Assembly: GCA_910589045.1 (NCBI GenBank) | Contig: CAJUSH010000011.1 | Span: forward strand, 1 to 64,000 | Length of the DNA: 64,000 nucleotides | Reading direction: 5' to 3' | DNA from: an uncultured Eubacterium sp. | GTDB taxonomy: Bacteria; Bacillota_A; Clostridia; Lachnospirales; Lachnospiraceae | Shown here: positions 43,392 to 52,387 of the stretch, piece by piece | Layout of the letters: each line of letters begins with the position of its first letter | Position numbering within the stretch: the stretch's first letter is position 1 | Notes under the pieces: generated by a model | Told to the model about the DNA's origin: nothing | The model's database searches: none | Seen by the model: the letters and a program-made list of their open reading frames with translations, nothing else | Position numbers and translations under genes: made by a program

Positions 43392-44678
43392 TTATCCCAG
43401 AAGCTTTTCCACGCTCGCGAGCTTCACACAGCATACAAATACCTTTGTCGCCGCCCCAAGCTCCTCCAGTGTCGGATAGGAAGGCGCCAGGCGGATCACC
43501 GCATCGTGCGGGTCCTTCTTATAAGGGAAGGGCGCACCCGCACCGGTCAGCACCACCCCGGCCTTTTTTGCCAGCTCCACGATGCGCTTTGCACAGCCGC
43601 TCATGGATGTAAAGCAGATAAAATAGCCGCCCCTGGGTGAGATCCAGCTTCCGATGCCGAGCGGCCTGATCTCCGCCTCCAGCGTGTTCTCCACCAGCTC
43701 AAACTTCGGGCGCATGATCGCCGCGTGCTTCATCATATGCGCGTCTACGCCCGCACGGTTTTTCAGGAACCGGACATGGCGCAGCTGATTCATCTTGTCG
43801 TAGCCGATCGTCTGAATCTCCATGATCCGGCGCACGTCTGCAAGATTTCCGTCCGATGCGGCCATTGCCGAGATACCTGCACCCGCGAAGGTGATCTTTG
43901 AGGTGGATGCAAACTCAAACACCCGGTCAGGGTTTCCTGCCTTCTCGCATTCGTCCAGAATGTTTAAGATCTGGTCCTGCTTCTCCGGCTCCTCATAGAG
44001 ATGGTGCACGCAGTATGCATTGTCCCAGAAAATGCGGAAATCATCCGCTGCCGTTTTCATGCCCGCAAAGCGCCGCACAACCTCATCCGAATAGGAGATC
44101 GCCGTAGGGTTCGCATATTTCGGGACACACCAGATACCCTTGATAAGCGGATCGGATGCCACCAGCGTTTCCACCAGATTCATATCGGGGCCGTTGTCAT
44201 CCATGGGAACGTTGATCATCTCGATGCCGAGACACTCGGTCACGGCAAAGTGGCGGTCATAGCCGGGCACCGGGCAGAGGAACTTGATCTTTCCCTGCTG
44301 CGCCCAGGGCGTATGTCCGCAGACGCCGTGAATCATCGCCCGCGCTACGCAGTCGAACATGACGTTTAAGCTGCCGTTCCCGAACACGATCACCTGGTCG
44401 GGCCTGCACTCCATGATTTCCGCCATAAACTGCTTTGCCTCGGGTATGCCGTCCAGCTCGCCGTAATTGCGGCAGTCCGTGCCGTCCGCCGCACAGTAGC
44501 CCAGCTCGTCACTGATCATATCCATCATCGGCATCGAGAGATCAAGCTGTGCGCTCTCCGGCTTTCCACGCGCCATATTCAGCTGCAGCCCGGCTTCCTC
44601 ATACCCTTTATACTCCTGCTGCAGCCGCTTTTGCTCCTCTAATAATTCTTCCCTTGACATCTGCTCATACGCTTTCAT
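43392..44678 (-). CDS. MocR-type class I aminotransferase (no DNA-binding domain)
   Basis: A 428-residue PLP enzyme of the Aminotran_MocR group, aspartate or alanine aminotransferase-like. GKPESAQLDLSMPMMDMISD is typical; PLP-binding Lys in EFASTSKITFAGAGISAMA; the C-terminal Arg in APFPYKKDPHDAVIRLAPSYPT contacts the substrate carboxylate. I start at ATG 44678 (MKAYEQMSREEL) because AGGAGGAAGG precedes it and it overlaps the rarA stop (ATGA). Cotranscribed with rarA, though functionally unrelated. Confidence 0.87.
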   Translation of the reverse strand: MKAYEQMSREELLEEQKRLQQEYKGYEEAGLQLNMARGKPESAQLDLSMPMMDMISDELGYCAADGTDCRNYGELDGIPEAKQFMAEIMECRPDQVIVFGNGSLNVMFDCVARAMIHGVCGHTPWAQQGKIKFLCPVPGYDRHFAVTECLGIEMINVPMDDNGPDMNLVETLVASDPLIKGIWCVPKYANPTAISYSDEVVRRFAGMKTAADDFRIFWDNAYCVHHLYEEPEKQDQILNILDECEKAGNPDRVFEFASTSKITFAGAGISAMAASDGNLADVRRIMEIQTIGYDKMNQLRHVRFLKNRAGVDAHMMKHAAIMRPKFELVENTLEAEIRPLGIGSWISPRGGYFICFTSMSGCAKRIVELAKKAGVVLTGAGAPFPYKKDPHDAVIRLAPSYPTLEELGAATKVFVCCVKLASVEKLLG

Positions 44679-46027
44679 TTGCCTTCCTCCTGCTCCTTTT
44701 TCCACCTTTTTGTATTATCTAAATATTCGCGAATCGTCTGCTCATATCCATTTTCAGACGGCTCGTAAAAAACCTCATGCTCCAGCCCGTCGGGCAGGTA
44801 CTGCTGCGCCGCGTAATGATGGGGGTAATCGTGCGCGTATTTATATCCGACCCCGCGTCCGAGCTTTTCGGACGAATTGTAATGCGCATCCTGCAGATGG
44901 GCGGGCACCGGCGGCGTCTTTGTCCGGCCCACCACCTGCATCGCCCTGCTGATCGCATTGACTGCCGCATTGCTTTTCGGCGCGCTGGCGATGTAGCTCG
45001 CCGCCTGAGAGAGAATGATCTGCGCCTCCGGCATGCCGACCCGCTCAACGGCCAGCGCCGCCGACGTTGCGACCTGGATCGCCTGGGGGTCTGCGTTTCC
45101 CACATCCTCCGACGCACAGATCATCATGCGTCTGGCTATAAACTTTACGTCCTCTCCCGCATAGAGCATCCGCGCCAGATAATATACCGCCGCATCCGGA
45201 TCGGAGCCCCGCATACTTTTTATAAAGGCAGAGATCGTATCATAGTGATTATCTCCGTTTTTGTCATATTTCAATACCCGCTTCTGAATGCACTCCTGCG
45301 CCACCGCGAGCGTGATATGAATCCGATCGTCCGACGCGTCCCGCTCTGTCGTGAGCACGCCAAGCTCGATCGCCGTGAGCGCCGAGCGCGCGTCGCCGTT
45401 GGCCATATCCGCCAGAAACTCCGCCGCGTCCTCCTCCAGGACGGCACCGTAGCTTCCCATGCCGTGCGCTTCATCCGTCACCGCACGAAAGAGCAGGGTG
45501 CGTATGGCGTCCTTTGACAGAGGCTTTAGTTCAAAGATCACCGAGCGCGAGAGCAGCGCCCCGTTCACTTCAAAATAAGGATTTTCGGTCGTTGCGCCCA
45601 CGAGAATGACTGTCCCGTCCTCCACAAACGGAAGCAGGTAATCCTGCTGCCCCTTGTTAAAGCGATGGATCTCGTCGATAAACAGAATCGTCTTTTTGCC
45701 GTACATGCCCTGATTGTCCTTCGCCTGCTTTACGACCTCCTCCATATCCTTTTTGCCCGCCGCGGTCGCGTTGAGCTGCGTGAACACCGCGCTTGTCGTA
45801 TTTGCAATGACCTTTGCAAGCGTCGTCTTTCCGGTGCCCGGCGGTCCGTAAAAAATAATGGAGCTCAGCTTATCTGCCCGGATCGCCCGGTAGAGCAGCT
45901 TATCCTTTCCGATAATATGCTCCTGCCCCACGACCTCCTCCAACGTTTTCGGGCGCATCCGCGACGCAAGCGGCGATTCCTGTTTCATATTTTTTTCGCG
46001 CATATAATCAAATAAATCCACTTCCAT
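44675..46027 (-). CDS. rarA: Replication-associated recombination protein A
   Basis: A 450-residue AAA+ ATPase that acts at stalled replication forks. IIFYGPPGTGKTTLAKVIAN (Walker A), ILFIDEIHRFNKGQQDYLLP (Walker B), VGATTENPYFEVNGAL (sensor 1), and the C-terminal tetramerisation domain GRGVGYKYAHDYPHHYAAQQYLP. I place the start at ATG 46027 (MEVDLFDYMREK), as family members begin there; an ATG eight codons earlier is possible. Downstream aminotransferase overlaps by four bases. Confidence 0.93.
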   Translation of the reverse strand: MEVDLFDYMREKNMKQESPLASRMRPKTLEEVVGQEHIIGKDKLLYRAIRADKLSSIIFYGPPGTGKTTLAKVIANTTSAVFTQLNATAAGKKDMEEVVKQAKDNQGMYGKKTILFIDEIHRFNKGQQDYLLPFVEDGTVILVGATTENPYFEVNGALLSRSVIFELKPLSKDAIRTLLFRAVTDEAHGMGSYGAVLEEDAAEFLADMANGDARSALTAIELGVLTTERDASDDRIHITLAVAQECIQKRVLKYDKNGDNHYDTISAFIKSMRGSDPDAAVYYLARMLYAGEDVKFIARRMMICASEDVGNADPQAIQVATSAALAVERVGMPEAQIILSQAASYIASAPKSNAAVNAISRAMQVVGRTKTPPVPAHLQDAHYNSSEKLGRGVGYKYAHDYPHHYAAQQYLPDGLEHEVFYEPSENGYEQTIREYLDNTKRWKKEQEEGK

Positions 46028-46619
46028 GTACCTCATGCTGTTGTTTTGCATTCAGAGCCGTTCCGAAAGCAGGAAAATTCATCCATTTTTCCTGCCGGAT
46101 GCATTTTTTGTTTTCCGAAACTGCAAAACCGTCTGTTTTGGCCACCTTTACAAAGATACATGATGTTTGCCGATTTTTCAAGTATTTTCAAGGTTTTTTT
46201 AGAAAAACAATCAATTTTGTGAACCTTGATAAGAAAGCGCATTTTGCAGGATTGTTTGTTGTGCAAATTCATTCCGGCAAAACGGATCTGCGCTGCACTT
46301 TTCCGCGGGCGCCGCTTCACCTTCGAAAAATTGCTGCTTCGAAGGACCCGGAATGCAAACGCTGTCCTGTGTTTCGTTTTCTTTATCAAAAAAATAAACA
46401 GGCCCGTTACAATAAAATATGTTTTTCGTGAAAAAATAGTAGGAAAAAAGCTCCTTTTATGATATGATGTTATTCATCTGATTGTCAAAAAAGGTATGGA
46501 ATACTTACCTTGACGGACAAGGGCATACACGCCTCAAAGCGGGGTAATTTTTATGTTCCGGCATTATCCTCAACGGCGTAAATAAAAAATACAAAAATAG
46601 AAAATGGAGGACACGAATT
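46028..46619. other. Long intergenic region before the FIST gene
   Basis: 592 bases without a supported gene; AT-rich and low in ORF potential. A possible extended -10 element TGATATGAT (46460-46468) could start a long leader for the FIST/MCP genes at 46620. The leader contains the inverted sequence GGTATGGAATACTTACC. I see no known riboswitch consensus. Confidence 0.5.
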
Positions 46620-47207
46620 ATGAAATTTTCATACGGCAGCAGTGAAAAGGGTGATGTGTCAGAGGCATTAAAATTTATTACCGCGCCTGCGGCCCTGTTT
46701 TTTTCTGTTGCGAAGGAGGACATGCTTGAGCAGGCAGCCGGCGAAATCGAACGACTTTTTCCCGGCGTTGCATCGATCGGAGGCGTCGGACAGGCCTATG
46801 CCGACCGAAAGTCCTTTGAAGAAGGCATTACCGTTATTGCGATGAAGGAAAATATCAAGGTTGTGGCGGACGTTTTAGAACAGGCATCCGTCATGCCCAT
46901 CAAATATATCCGCCGGCTTGAAAATGCCCTGAATGCGGTGGGCGCCGAGCGTGGAAAAACCGCGTGCTTTGATATCTGCTCCGCGGGCGCAGACGTCCGC
47001 GCCGTCACAACACTGTCTAATTATCTATGCCGTCTTGGATATGATCTTGCGGGAGGCACCAGCAATTCGGCAAAGATAGCCTGCAACGGAAAGGTTTATA
47101 CGGATGCGTGTGCCTTTTTTATGATTCATAATCTCAACGGAAAAATCAAATCATACAAGGAAAATATTTATATTCATCCCCAGGGAACCGAAAACAGTTT
47201 ATGGTAA
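46620..47207 (+). CDS. FIST sensor protein, N-terminal part (frameshifted)
   Basis: A 195-residue product carrying the FIST N domain: SVAKEDMLEQAAGEIERLFPG, VASIGGVGQAYADRKSFEEG, and LAGGTSNSAKIACNGKVYTDA. FIST domains are small-ligand (often amino acid) sensors tied to chemotaxis or two-component systems. It ends GTENSLW-stop, seven bases past the point where the C-terminal domain continues in the -1 frame (QFMVTEADPKDY). An intact gene needs one more base, for example AACCAG in place of AACAG near 47190. So this is a frameshift, a sequencing error or a split gene. Ribosome site GGAGGACAC. Confidence 0.8.
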   Translation: MKFSYGSSEKGDVSEALKFITAPAALFFSVAKEDMLEQAAGEIERLFPGVASIGGVGQAYADRKSFEEGITVIAMKENIKVVADVLEQASVMPIKYIRRLENALNAVGAERGKTACFDICSAGADVRAVTTLSNYLCRLGYDLAGGTSNSAKIACNGKVYTDACAFFMIHNLNGKIKSYKENIYIHPQGTENSLW

Positions 47208-47692
47208 CGGAGGCCGACCCCAAGGATTACCGGATCCGCACGCTGGAAAATATGTCCGCCGAGAAGCTGTATACCTCCGAGCTGGGAATCAGCAGGGATA
47301 AAATCACCACACAGACATTCAAAAATCCCTTTGGCCATGTGTGTGATTCCGATACATATATCGTCTCGATCAAGGGCGTTGAAGCAGACGGAAGCATTAC
47401 GACCTTCCGCCCCGCAAACCGGATGGATTTCCTTACCATACTGAGCATGGGTGATTACCGCGAGGTCGTGCAGGATACGATCTCAAGAATTAAGAGCGAC
47501 CTTGGCCGCGCATCGGCGGTGCTCTCCGTCAACTGTCTGTTCCGCTACATCATGTTCAACGATGACCAGTACTGGGACAGCTATCTCACGGAAATGTGCC
47601 ACAATTTTTCACACGCGGGCATGGTTGGTGTCGGCGAGCATTACAATACGCAGTTTGTTAATCAGACAATGTGCTGTCTGGCATTTGAATAG
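47201..47692 (+). CDS. FIST sensor protein, C-terminal part
   Basis: 163 residues of FIST C domain: MVTEADPKDYRIRTLENMSAEKL, DTYIVSIKGVEADGSITTFRP, GVGEHYNTQFVNQTMCCLAFE. An ATG overlaps the stop of the first half (ATGGTAA), so it might be made by translational re-initiation; but the upstream residues in this frame (CAG TTT, QF) also fit the family, favouring a recent frameshift. It ends ten bases before the chemoreceptor gene, with AGGGAGG between. Confidence 0.75.
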   Translation: MVTEADPKDYRIRTLENMSAEKLYTSELGISRDKITTQTFKNPFGHVCDSDTYIVSIKGVEADGSITTFRPANRMDFLTILSMGDYREVVQDTISRIKSDLGRASAVLSVNCLFRYIMFNDDQYWDSYLTEMCHNFSHAGMVGVGEHYNTQFVNQTMCCLAFE

Positions 47693-47701
47693 GGAGGATA
47701 C

Positions 47702-48661
47702 GTGTTGAAATTATTTGGAAACACCGAAAAAAAGGACAAAGGAAAAAAAGCTTCCTCCGTCGTGATCGAGCAGCGGCAGGCCGGCTTTGACAAGCACCCT
47801 CTGGATTATGCGCTGACAAGCGCCTGCAGCGTGGTCAATGAGCTGGCAGAGGATGTTTTTTCAACAACACAGCAGATGCGATATGCAACGGACCGCCTCT
47901 CGGAGCTGCAGGAGCAAATGACCGGACCTCAGGGCGAGGTAAGCGCACTGGAGGAAGGCTTTCAGGATATTGCCACCGCGGCGGATCATTTTAACGTTGT
48001 GGAGGCAAAGATCGATGAATCTGTTGCCGAGGCACAGCGGCAGATGGAGCAGCTGAAGCAGGATTCCACCTCGCTGCAGGATAATTTTAAAAATATGGCC
48101 AATACCTTCGACCTGCTGCAGGTTGCGCTGGACAAGATCACGGACAGCCTTGCCGGCATCCGGGCGGTTGCCAACCAGACAAACCTCCTGGCGCTGAACG
48201 CAAGCATCGAGGCCGCGCGGGCAGGCGAACAGGGGAAAGGCTTTGCGGTGGTCGCAGAGCAGGTCGGAAAGCTCGCAAAGACGAGCGGGGACATGGTTGA
48301 GAGCATTCACGCGAGCATCGCGGAGGTGGAAAGCCAAAGCAATGACCTGAACAAGTTTATCCAGGCATCCGACGAGGCAATTGCCTGCAACATCGAGAGC
48401 ATCGAGCAGACCGGCGAATTTTTTGACGGTATATTGAAATGTGTGGAAGATACCGCCGAGGTCCGGGAATCAATCGAGGGCGCAGTGGAGAAGAACCGCG
48501 AATTTATGAAAATCGTCCAGGAATCCCTTGCCGGAACCGCCGGTGTCTACAGCGATATCATTGACCGCATGGATTTTGATGACAGTAAAAAGGGTGTACT
48601 TATGGAAATCTTCCAGAATATCATTGAACAGGCAATTGCCCTCGTAAAGGAAATTCCCTGA
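47702..48661 (+). CDS. Soluble methyl-accepting chemotaxis protein
   Basis: A 319-residue cytosolic receptor: no transmembrane helix. After about 60 residues lies a long coiled coil with the hairpin tip motif VANQTNLLALNASIEAARAGEQGKGFAVVAEQV, which contacts CheA and CheW. GTG 47702 is the likely start (GGGAGG before it); a TTG one codon later is also possible. Being next to a FIST protein suggests that FIST senses and this receptor signals. No che genes are in the window. Confidence 0.88.
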   Translation: MLKLFGNTEKKDKGKKASSVVIEQRQAGFDKHPLDYALTSACSVVNELAEDVFSTTQQMRYATDRLSELQEQMTGPQGEVSALEEGFQDIATAADHFNVVEAKIDESVAEAQRQMEQLKQDSTSLQDNFKNMANTFDLLQVALDKITDSLAGIRAVANQTNLLALNASIEAARAGEQGKGFAVVAEQVGKLAKTSGDMVESIHASIAEVESQSNDLNKFIQASDEAIACNIESIEQTGEFFDGILKCVEDTAEVRESIEGAVEKNREFMKIVQESLAGTAGVYSDIIDRMDFDDSKKGVLMEIFQNIIEQAIALVKEIP

Positions 48662-48670
48662 TCCCATTCA

Positions 48671-48690
48671 CGCGCCCCGCAAGGGGCGCG
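48671..48690 (+). other. Perfect hairpin after the chemoreceptor gene
   Basis: CGCGCCCC, loop GCAA, GGGGCGCG: eight G-C pairs with a stable GNRA loop. No T run follows, so it may not terminate. The rest of the gap to 48862 shows nothing I can name. Confidence 0.5.
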
Positions 48691-48862
48691 GCAGTTAAGC
48701 ATCTATTCCAGACCCCCACGCGGCAAATTCTTTCCGAACCGTTTCCCCGCCGTTATCTTCGAGTCAAATATGCGCGGGAACGCTTTGCTTTTCCTGCCCG
48801 TATAGCCATGCTGTCAAAATGATATCCGGTTCCAGAATGAAATTCAGCCGGGGCAGTTTCTC

Positions 48863-49576
48863 TTAGTCCAGCAAAATATCCTCCACCGTCACGAACTCAT
48901 ACCCCTGTTTTTTCAGCGTATCGATAATCGTAAACGCCGCCTGCACGCTTGATTCCGAGGCGTCATGGAGCAGGATGATGCTGTTTTCCTCCACCTTCTC
49001 AAGTACGCGCTTTACAACCAGGTCGCTGCTGTTTGTGGCCCAGTCATTCGGGTCAACGTCCCAGAGCACCTCGATCATCTGGCTTTCATAGTCCAGATCT
49101 TCCTTCCAGCTCCCAAAGGGCGGCCGGATATAGCTCGCATACGCTCCGGTCGCATCATAGATGGCGGCATTCGTGCGGTCGACCTGCTCCATCGCATCCT
49201 TGTCGCTGAGCTGGCGCAGATTGACATGCTTATAAGAATGGACGCCGATGAGATGTCCCTCCTCGCTCGCGCGGCGCACCAGCTCCGGAAATCGTTCCAC
49301 CTCGGAGCCGAGCACAAAAAAAGTCGCCGTTACACCCCGCTCCTTCAGGCCGTCCAAAAGCGGCCCGGTATAGAGTCCGTTCGGTCCGTCGTCGAAGGTC
49401 AGTGCTACCTTTTTGACCTCCTCATCCAGTGTCGTTCTCGTTGCCGCCTCCTTTGACTGCCCCTGTCTCTCCTGCATCCATTCCGTCAAAAATGCCGCAC
49501 AGATTCCGATCGCCAGCGCTCCCGCAAAAATTGCACTTGTGCGAAGGATTTTTTTCACCATAGCTGCTACATCCAT
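48863..49576 (-). CDS. Polysaccharide deacetylase (NodB family)
   Basis: A 237-residue exported protein: N-terminal signal anchor (KKILRTSAIFAGALAIGICAAFL), then the NodB domain. ALTFDDGPNG (Asp-Asp, metal and catalysis), HLIGVHSYKHVNLRQL (H-x3-H-type metal site), YIRPPFGSWKEDL and LLHDASESSVQA are present. Family members de-N-acetylate peptidoglycan or chitin-like polymers. The first ATG directly abuts the T run of the clpB terminator and has no clear ribosome site; ATG at 49561 is an alternative start. Confidence 0.88.
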   Translation of the reverse strand: MDVAAMVKKILRTSAIFAGALAIGICAAFLTEWMQERQGQSKEAATRTTLDEEVKKVALTFDDGPNGLYTGPLLDGLKERGVTATFFVLGSEVERFPELVRRASEEGHLIGVHSYKHVNLRQLSDKDAMEQVDRTNAAIYDATGAYASYIRPPFGSWKEDLDYESQMIEVLWDVDPNDWATNSSDLVVKRVLEKVEENSIILLHDASESSVQAAFTIIDTLKKQGYEFVTVEDILLD

Positions 49577-49624
49577 AAAAAATGCCCGCTGTCATACAAT
49601 TTGCTTCATTGTATGCAGCGGGCG
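49577..49624 (-). terminator. clpB terminator, abutting the deacetylase start
   Basis: Minus strand GCCCGCTGCATACAAT, seven-base loop, ATTGTATG-A-CAGCGGGC, then ATTTTTT. One bulged base in a 16-bp stem. The T run ends one base before the deacetylase ATG. Confidence 0.85.
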
Positions 49625-49705
49625 CTTGTTCATATTCATTCTGACCGCTTATTTCTCCGGCATAACGCTTTTACAGAGGGTGCCGGCCGCGTCCCTGAAA
49701 CACAC

Positions 49706-52297
49706 TCAGCGATTTCCGGCTCTTCGCGCGGCGGGCGCATCGCCCTCCACATAAATCTCGATCGTATCTCCCACCTGCACCTGATCCGCTAAAATGAGCC
49801 GCGCAGAAAGTGTCTCCACCGTCTTTTGCAGGTAGCGCTTTAAAGGCCGCGCGCCGTAAACCGGGTCGTAGGCCTTCTCCACCACGAGCTGCTCCGCCTC
49901 CGGCGTCAGAGATACGCGAAGCTCGCGGTCTGCAAGCCTGTCGTTTAACTCCTGCAGCAGCAGCCGCACGATACCCGTCGTATCCGCCTTTGTGAGCGGC
50001 TTGAACAGAATCGTCTCGTCGAGACGGTTCAAAAACTCCGGCCGAAAGGCGCCCCGCAGCTCATTCATCACGGCTGCTTCCGCTTCCGGCGTGATGCTTC
50101 CGCCGGCATCGATGCCTTCCAGCAGATAATGTGCGCCGAGGTTCGAGGTCATGATGAGAATCGTATTTTTAAAATCCACGGTGCGTCCCTGGGAATCGGT
50201 AATGCGCCCGTCATCCAGCACCTGCAGGAGCACGTTAAACACATCGGGGTGCGCCTTTTCCACCTCGTCAAAGAGCACCACGGAATACGGCTTTCTGCGC
50301 ACCGCCTCGGTGAGCTGTCCGCCCTCCTCGTAGCCGACGTATCCGGGAGGCGCCCCAATCAGGCGGGATACCGAGTGCTTCTCCATATATTCACTCATGT
50401 CCAGCCGAACCATATTGCCCTCGTCGTCAAACAAGCTCTCCGCCAGGGCCTTCGCAAGCTCCGTCTTTCCCACGCCGGTCGGCCCAAGGAAGAGGAATGA
50501 GCCGATAGGCTTGCCCGGGTCCTTGATGCCCGCCTTGGAGCGGATAATCGCCTCGGTCACCCGGGTAACGCCCTCGTCCTGTCCGATGACACGCCTGTGC
50601 AGCTCCTCGTCCAGATGCAGCGTTTTGTTCCGCTCGGACTCGTTCAGCTTCGTCACCGGAATGCCCGTCCAGCGGGAAATAATCCTCGCGATCTCCTCCT
50701 CGCTGACATTCTCGTGCAGCAGGGAAAGCTCCCGCTCCTTCACCGCACGCTCCTCCTGCTCCAGCTGCTGTGTGAGCTGGGGCAGCCGTCCGTACTGCAG
50801 CTCCGCCGCCTTCTCCAGATCATAATTCTGCTGTGCGGTCTTGATATCGTTTTTCACCTGCTCCAATTCCTCACGCAGCTTCTGAACCTTTTCCACGGAG
50901 GTCTTCTCGTTTTCCCACTGTGCCTTCTGCGCCGCAAACGCATCCTTTAACTCTGCAAGCTCCTTCTGCAAATTTGCAAGCCGCTCGCCCGAAAGCCGGT
51001 CGGTCTCCTTTTTCAGCGCGGTCTCCTCGATCTCAAGCTGCATCACGCGGCGGTTTAGCTCGTCAAGCTCCGCGGGCATAGAATCCAGCTCGGTCTTTAT
51101 GAGGGCGCACGCCTCGTCTACCAAATCAATCGCCTTATCCGGCAGGAAACGGTCGCTGATGTAGCGGTTCGACAAAACAGCCGCGGACACCAGCGCCCCG
51201 TCGGTAATCTTTACGCCGTGGAACACCTCGTAGCGCTCCTTTAAGCCGCGCAGAATCGAGATCGTATCCTCCACCGTCGGCTCCTCTACGAGCACCGGCT
51301 GAAAACGGCGCTCCAGGGCGGCGTCCTTCTCGATATACTCCCGGTATTCGTCCAGCGTCGTAGCGCCGATGCAGTGCAGCTCACCCCGGGCAAGCATGGG
51401 CTTTAAAAGCTGTCCCGCATCCATCGCGCCGTCGGTTTTCCCGGCGCCCACGATGGTGTGCAGCTCGTCAATGAACAAAATAATCTGCCCGTCGGAATTT
51501 TTAATATCATCCAGAACGGCCTTCAGCCGCTCCTCAAACTCGCCCCGGTATTTCGCGCCCGCGACCAGCGCCCCCATGTCCAGGGCAAAGAGCTTTTTGT
51601 CCTTTAATCCCTCCGGCACGTCCCCTTTGACAATACGCTGTGCAAGCCCCTCGACGACCGCGGTCTTGCCGACACCCGGATCACCGATGAGACACGGATT
51701 GTTCTTTGTCTTGCGCGAAAGAATCCGTACCACGTTGCGGATTTCCTCGTCCCGCCCGATGACCGGGTCAAGCCGCTGCTCCCTGGCGCGCTCCACCATA
51801 TCGTAGCCGTATTTTTCCAGCGTGTCGTAGGTCGCCTCCGGGTTATCCGTGGTCACCCTCTGGTTGCCCCGCACCGTAGAGAGCGCAGATAAAAAGCGGT
51901 CGCGGGTAATCCCGTACTCCTTCCAGAGTGCCTTCATCGCCGGATTCGGGTATTTTAGCAGCGCCAAAAACAGATGCTCTACCGATACGTACTCGTCGCC
52001 CAGGCTTTTCGCCTCATCCTCGGCGTGGATCAGCACCTGATTCAAATCCTTTCCGATAAACACCTGACCGCCGCTGACCTTCACACGCGCGGCAAGCTTG
52101 CTCTCGGCATTGTTCACAAAATGCGCCAGCTGGATCTCCATCTTCTCGATCAGCTTCGGAATCAGCCCATCCTCCTGCTGCAAAAGCGCAAGAAGCAAAT
52201 GCTCCTGCTCGATCTCCTGGTTTCCATATTCATAAGCCAGCTTCTCGCAGTCATTGACTGCTTCCATAGACTTTCGTGTAAATTTCTGTATGTTCAT
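49706..52297 (-). CDS. clpB: ATP-dependent chaperone ClpB
   Basis: An 863-residue disaggregase. N domain (FTRKSMEAVNDCEKLAYEYG), first AAA+ (LIGDPGVGKTAVVEGLAQRI), the coiled-coil middle domain (about 400-525), second AAA+ (LFLGPTGVGKTELAKALAESL), and a C-terminal oligomerisation region. With DnaK it pulls apart aggregated proteins. It has its own CIRCE-controlled promoter, so HrcA should repress it outside heat stress. Ribosome site GGAGGGAAC. Monocistronic. Confidence 0.97.
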   Translation of the reverse strand: MNIQKFTRKSMEAVNDCEKLAYEYGNQEIEQEHLLLALLQQEDGLIPKLIEKMEIQLAHFVNNAESKLAARVKVSGGQVFIGKDLNQVLIHAEDEAKSLGDEYVSVEHLFLALLKYPNPAMKALWKEYGITRDRFLSALSTVRGNQRVTTDNPEATYDTLEKYGYDMVERAREQRLDPVIGRDEEIRNVVRILSRKTKNNPCLIGDPGVGKTAVVEGLAQRIVKGDVPEGLKDKKLFALDMGALVAGAKYRGEFEERLKAVLDDIKNSDGQIILFIDELHTIVGAGKTDGAMDAGQLLKPMLARGELHCIGATTLDEYREYIEKDAALERRFQPVLVEEPTVEDTISILRGLKERYEVFHGVKITDGALVSAAVLSNRYISDRFLPDKAIDLVDEACALIKTELDSMPAELDELNRRVMQLEIEETALKKETDRLSGERLANLQKELAELKDAFAAQKAQWENEKTSVEKVQKLREELEQVKNDIKTAQQNYDLEKAAELQYGRLPQLTQQLEQEERAVKERELSLLHENVSEEEIARIISRWTGIPVTKLNESERNKTLHLDEELHRRVIGQDEGVTRVTEAIIRSKAGIKDPGKPIGSFLFLGPTGVGKTELAKALAESLFDDEGNMVRLDMSEYMEKHSVSRLIGAPPGYVGYEEGGQLTEAVRRKPYSVVLFDEVEKAHPDVFNVLLQVLDDGRITDSQGRTVDFKNTILIMTSNLGAHYLLEGIDAGGSITPEAEAAVMNELRGAFRPEFLNRLDETILFKPLTKADTTGIVRLLLQELNDRLADRELRVSLTPEAEQLVVEKAYDPVYGARPLKRYLQKTVETLSARLILADQVQVGDTIEIYVEGDAPAARRAGNR

Positions 52298-52339
52298 AAA
52301 AGTTCCCTCCTTTTTTGCAATTGCTTTTCACTGACATAC

Positions 52340-52368
52340 ATTATACACGTATTGTTAGCACTCGTCAA
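52340..52368 (-). promoter_or_regulatory. Sigma-A promoter of clpB
   Basis: Minus strand TTGACG (52363-52368), 17-base spacer, TATAAT (52340-52345). The -35 lies inside the CIRCE element. Confidence 0.9.
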
Positions 52369-52381
52369 TAGTGAGTGCTAA
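52355..52381 (-). promoter_or_regulatory. CIRCE operator (HrcA binding site)
   Basis: TTAGCACTC-N9-GAGTGCTAA, an exact match to the consensus. Overlaps the clpB -35, so HrcA binding blocks RNA polymerase. It starts seven bases after the stop codon of the upstream Spo0A-like gene. Confidence 0.96.
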
Positions 52382-52387
52382 CAATTT

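Noticed and set aside
46028..46619. Riboswitch in the long leader of the FIST gene
   Set aside because: No conserved core of a riboswitch class I can recall is present; the region is merely AT-rich.
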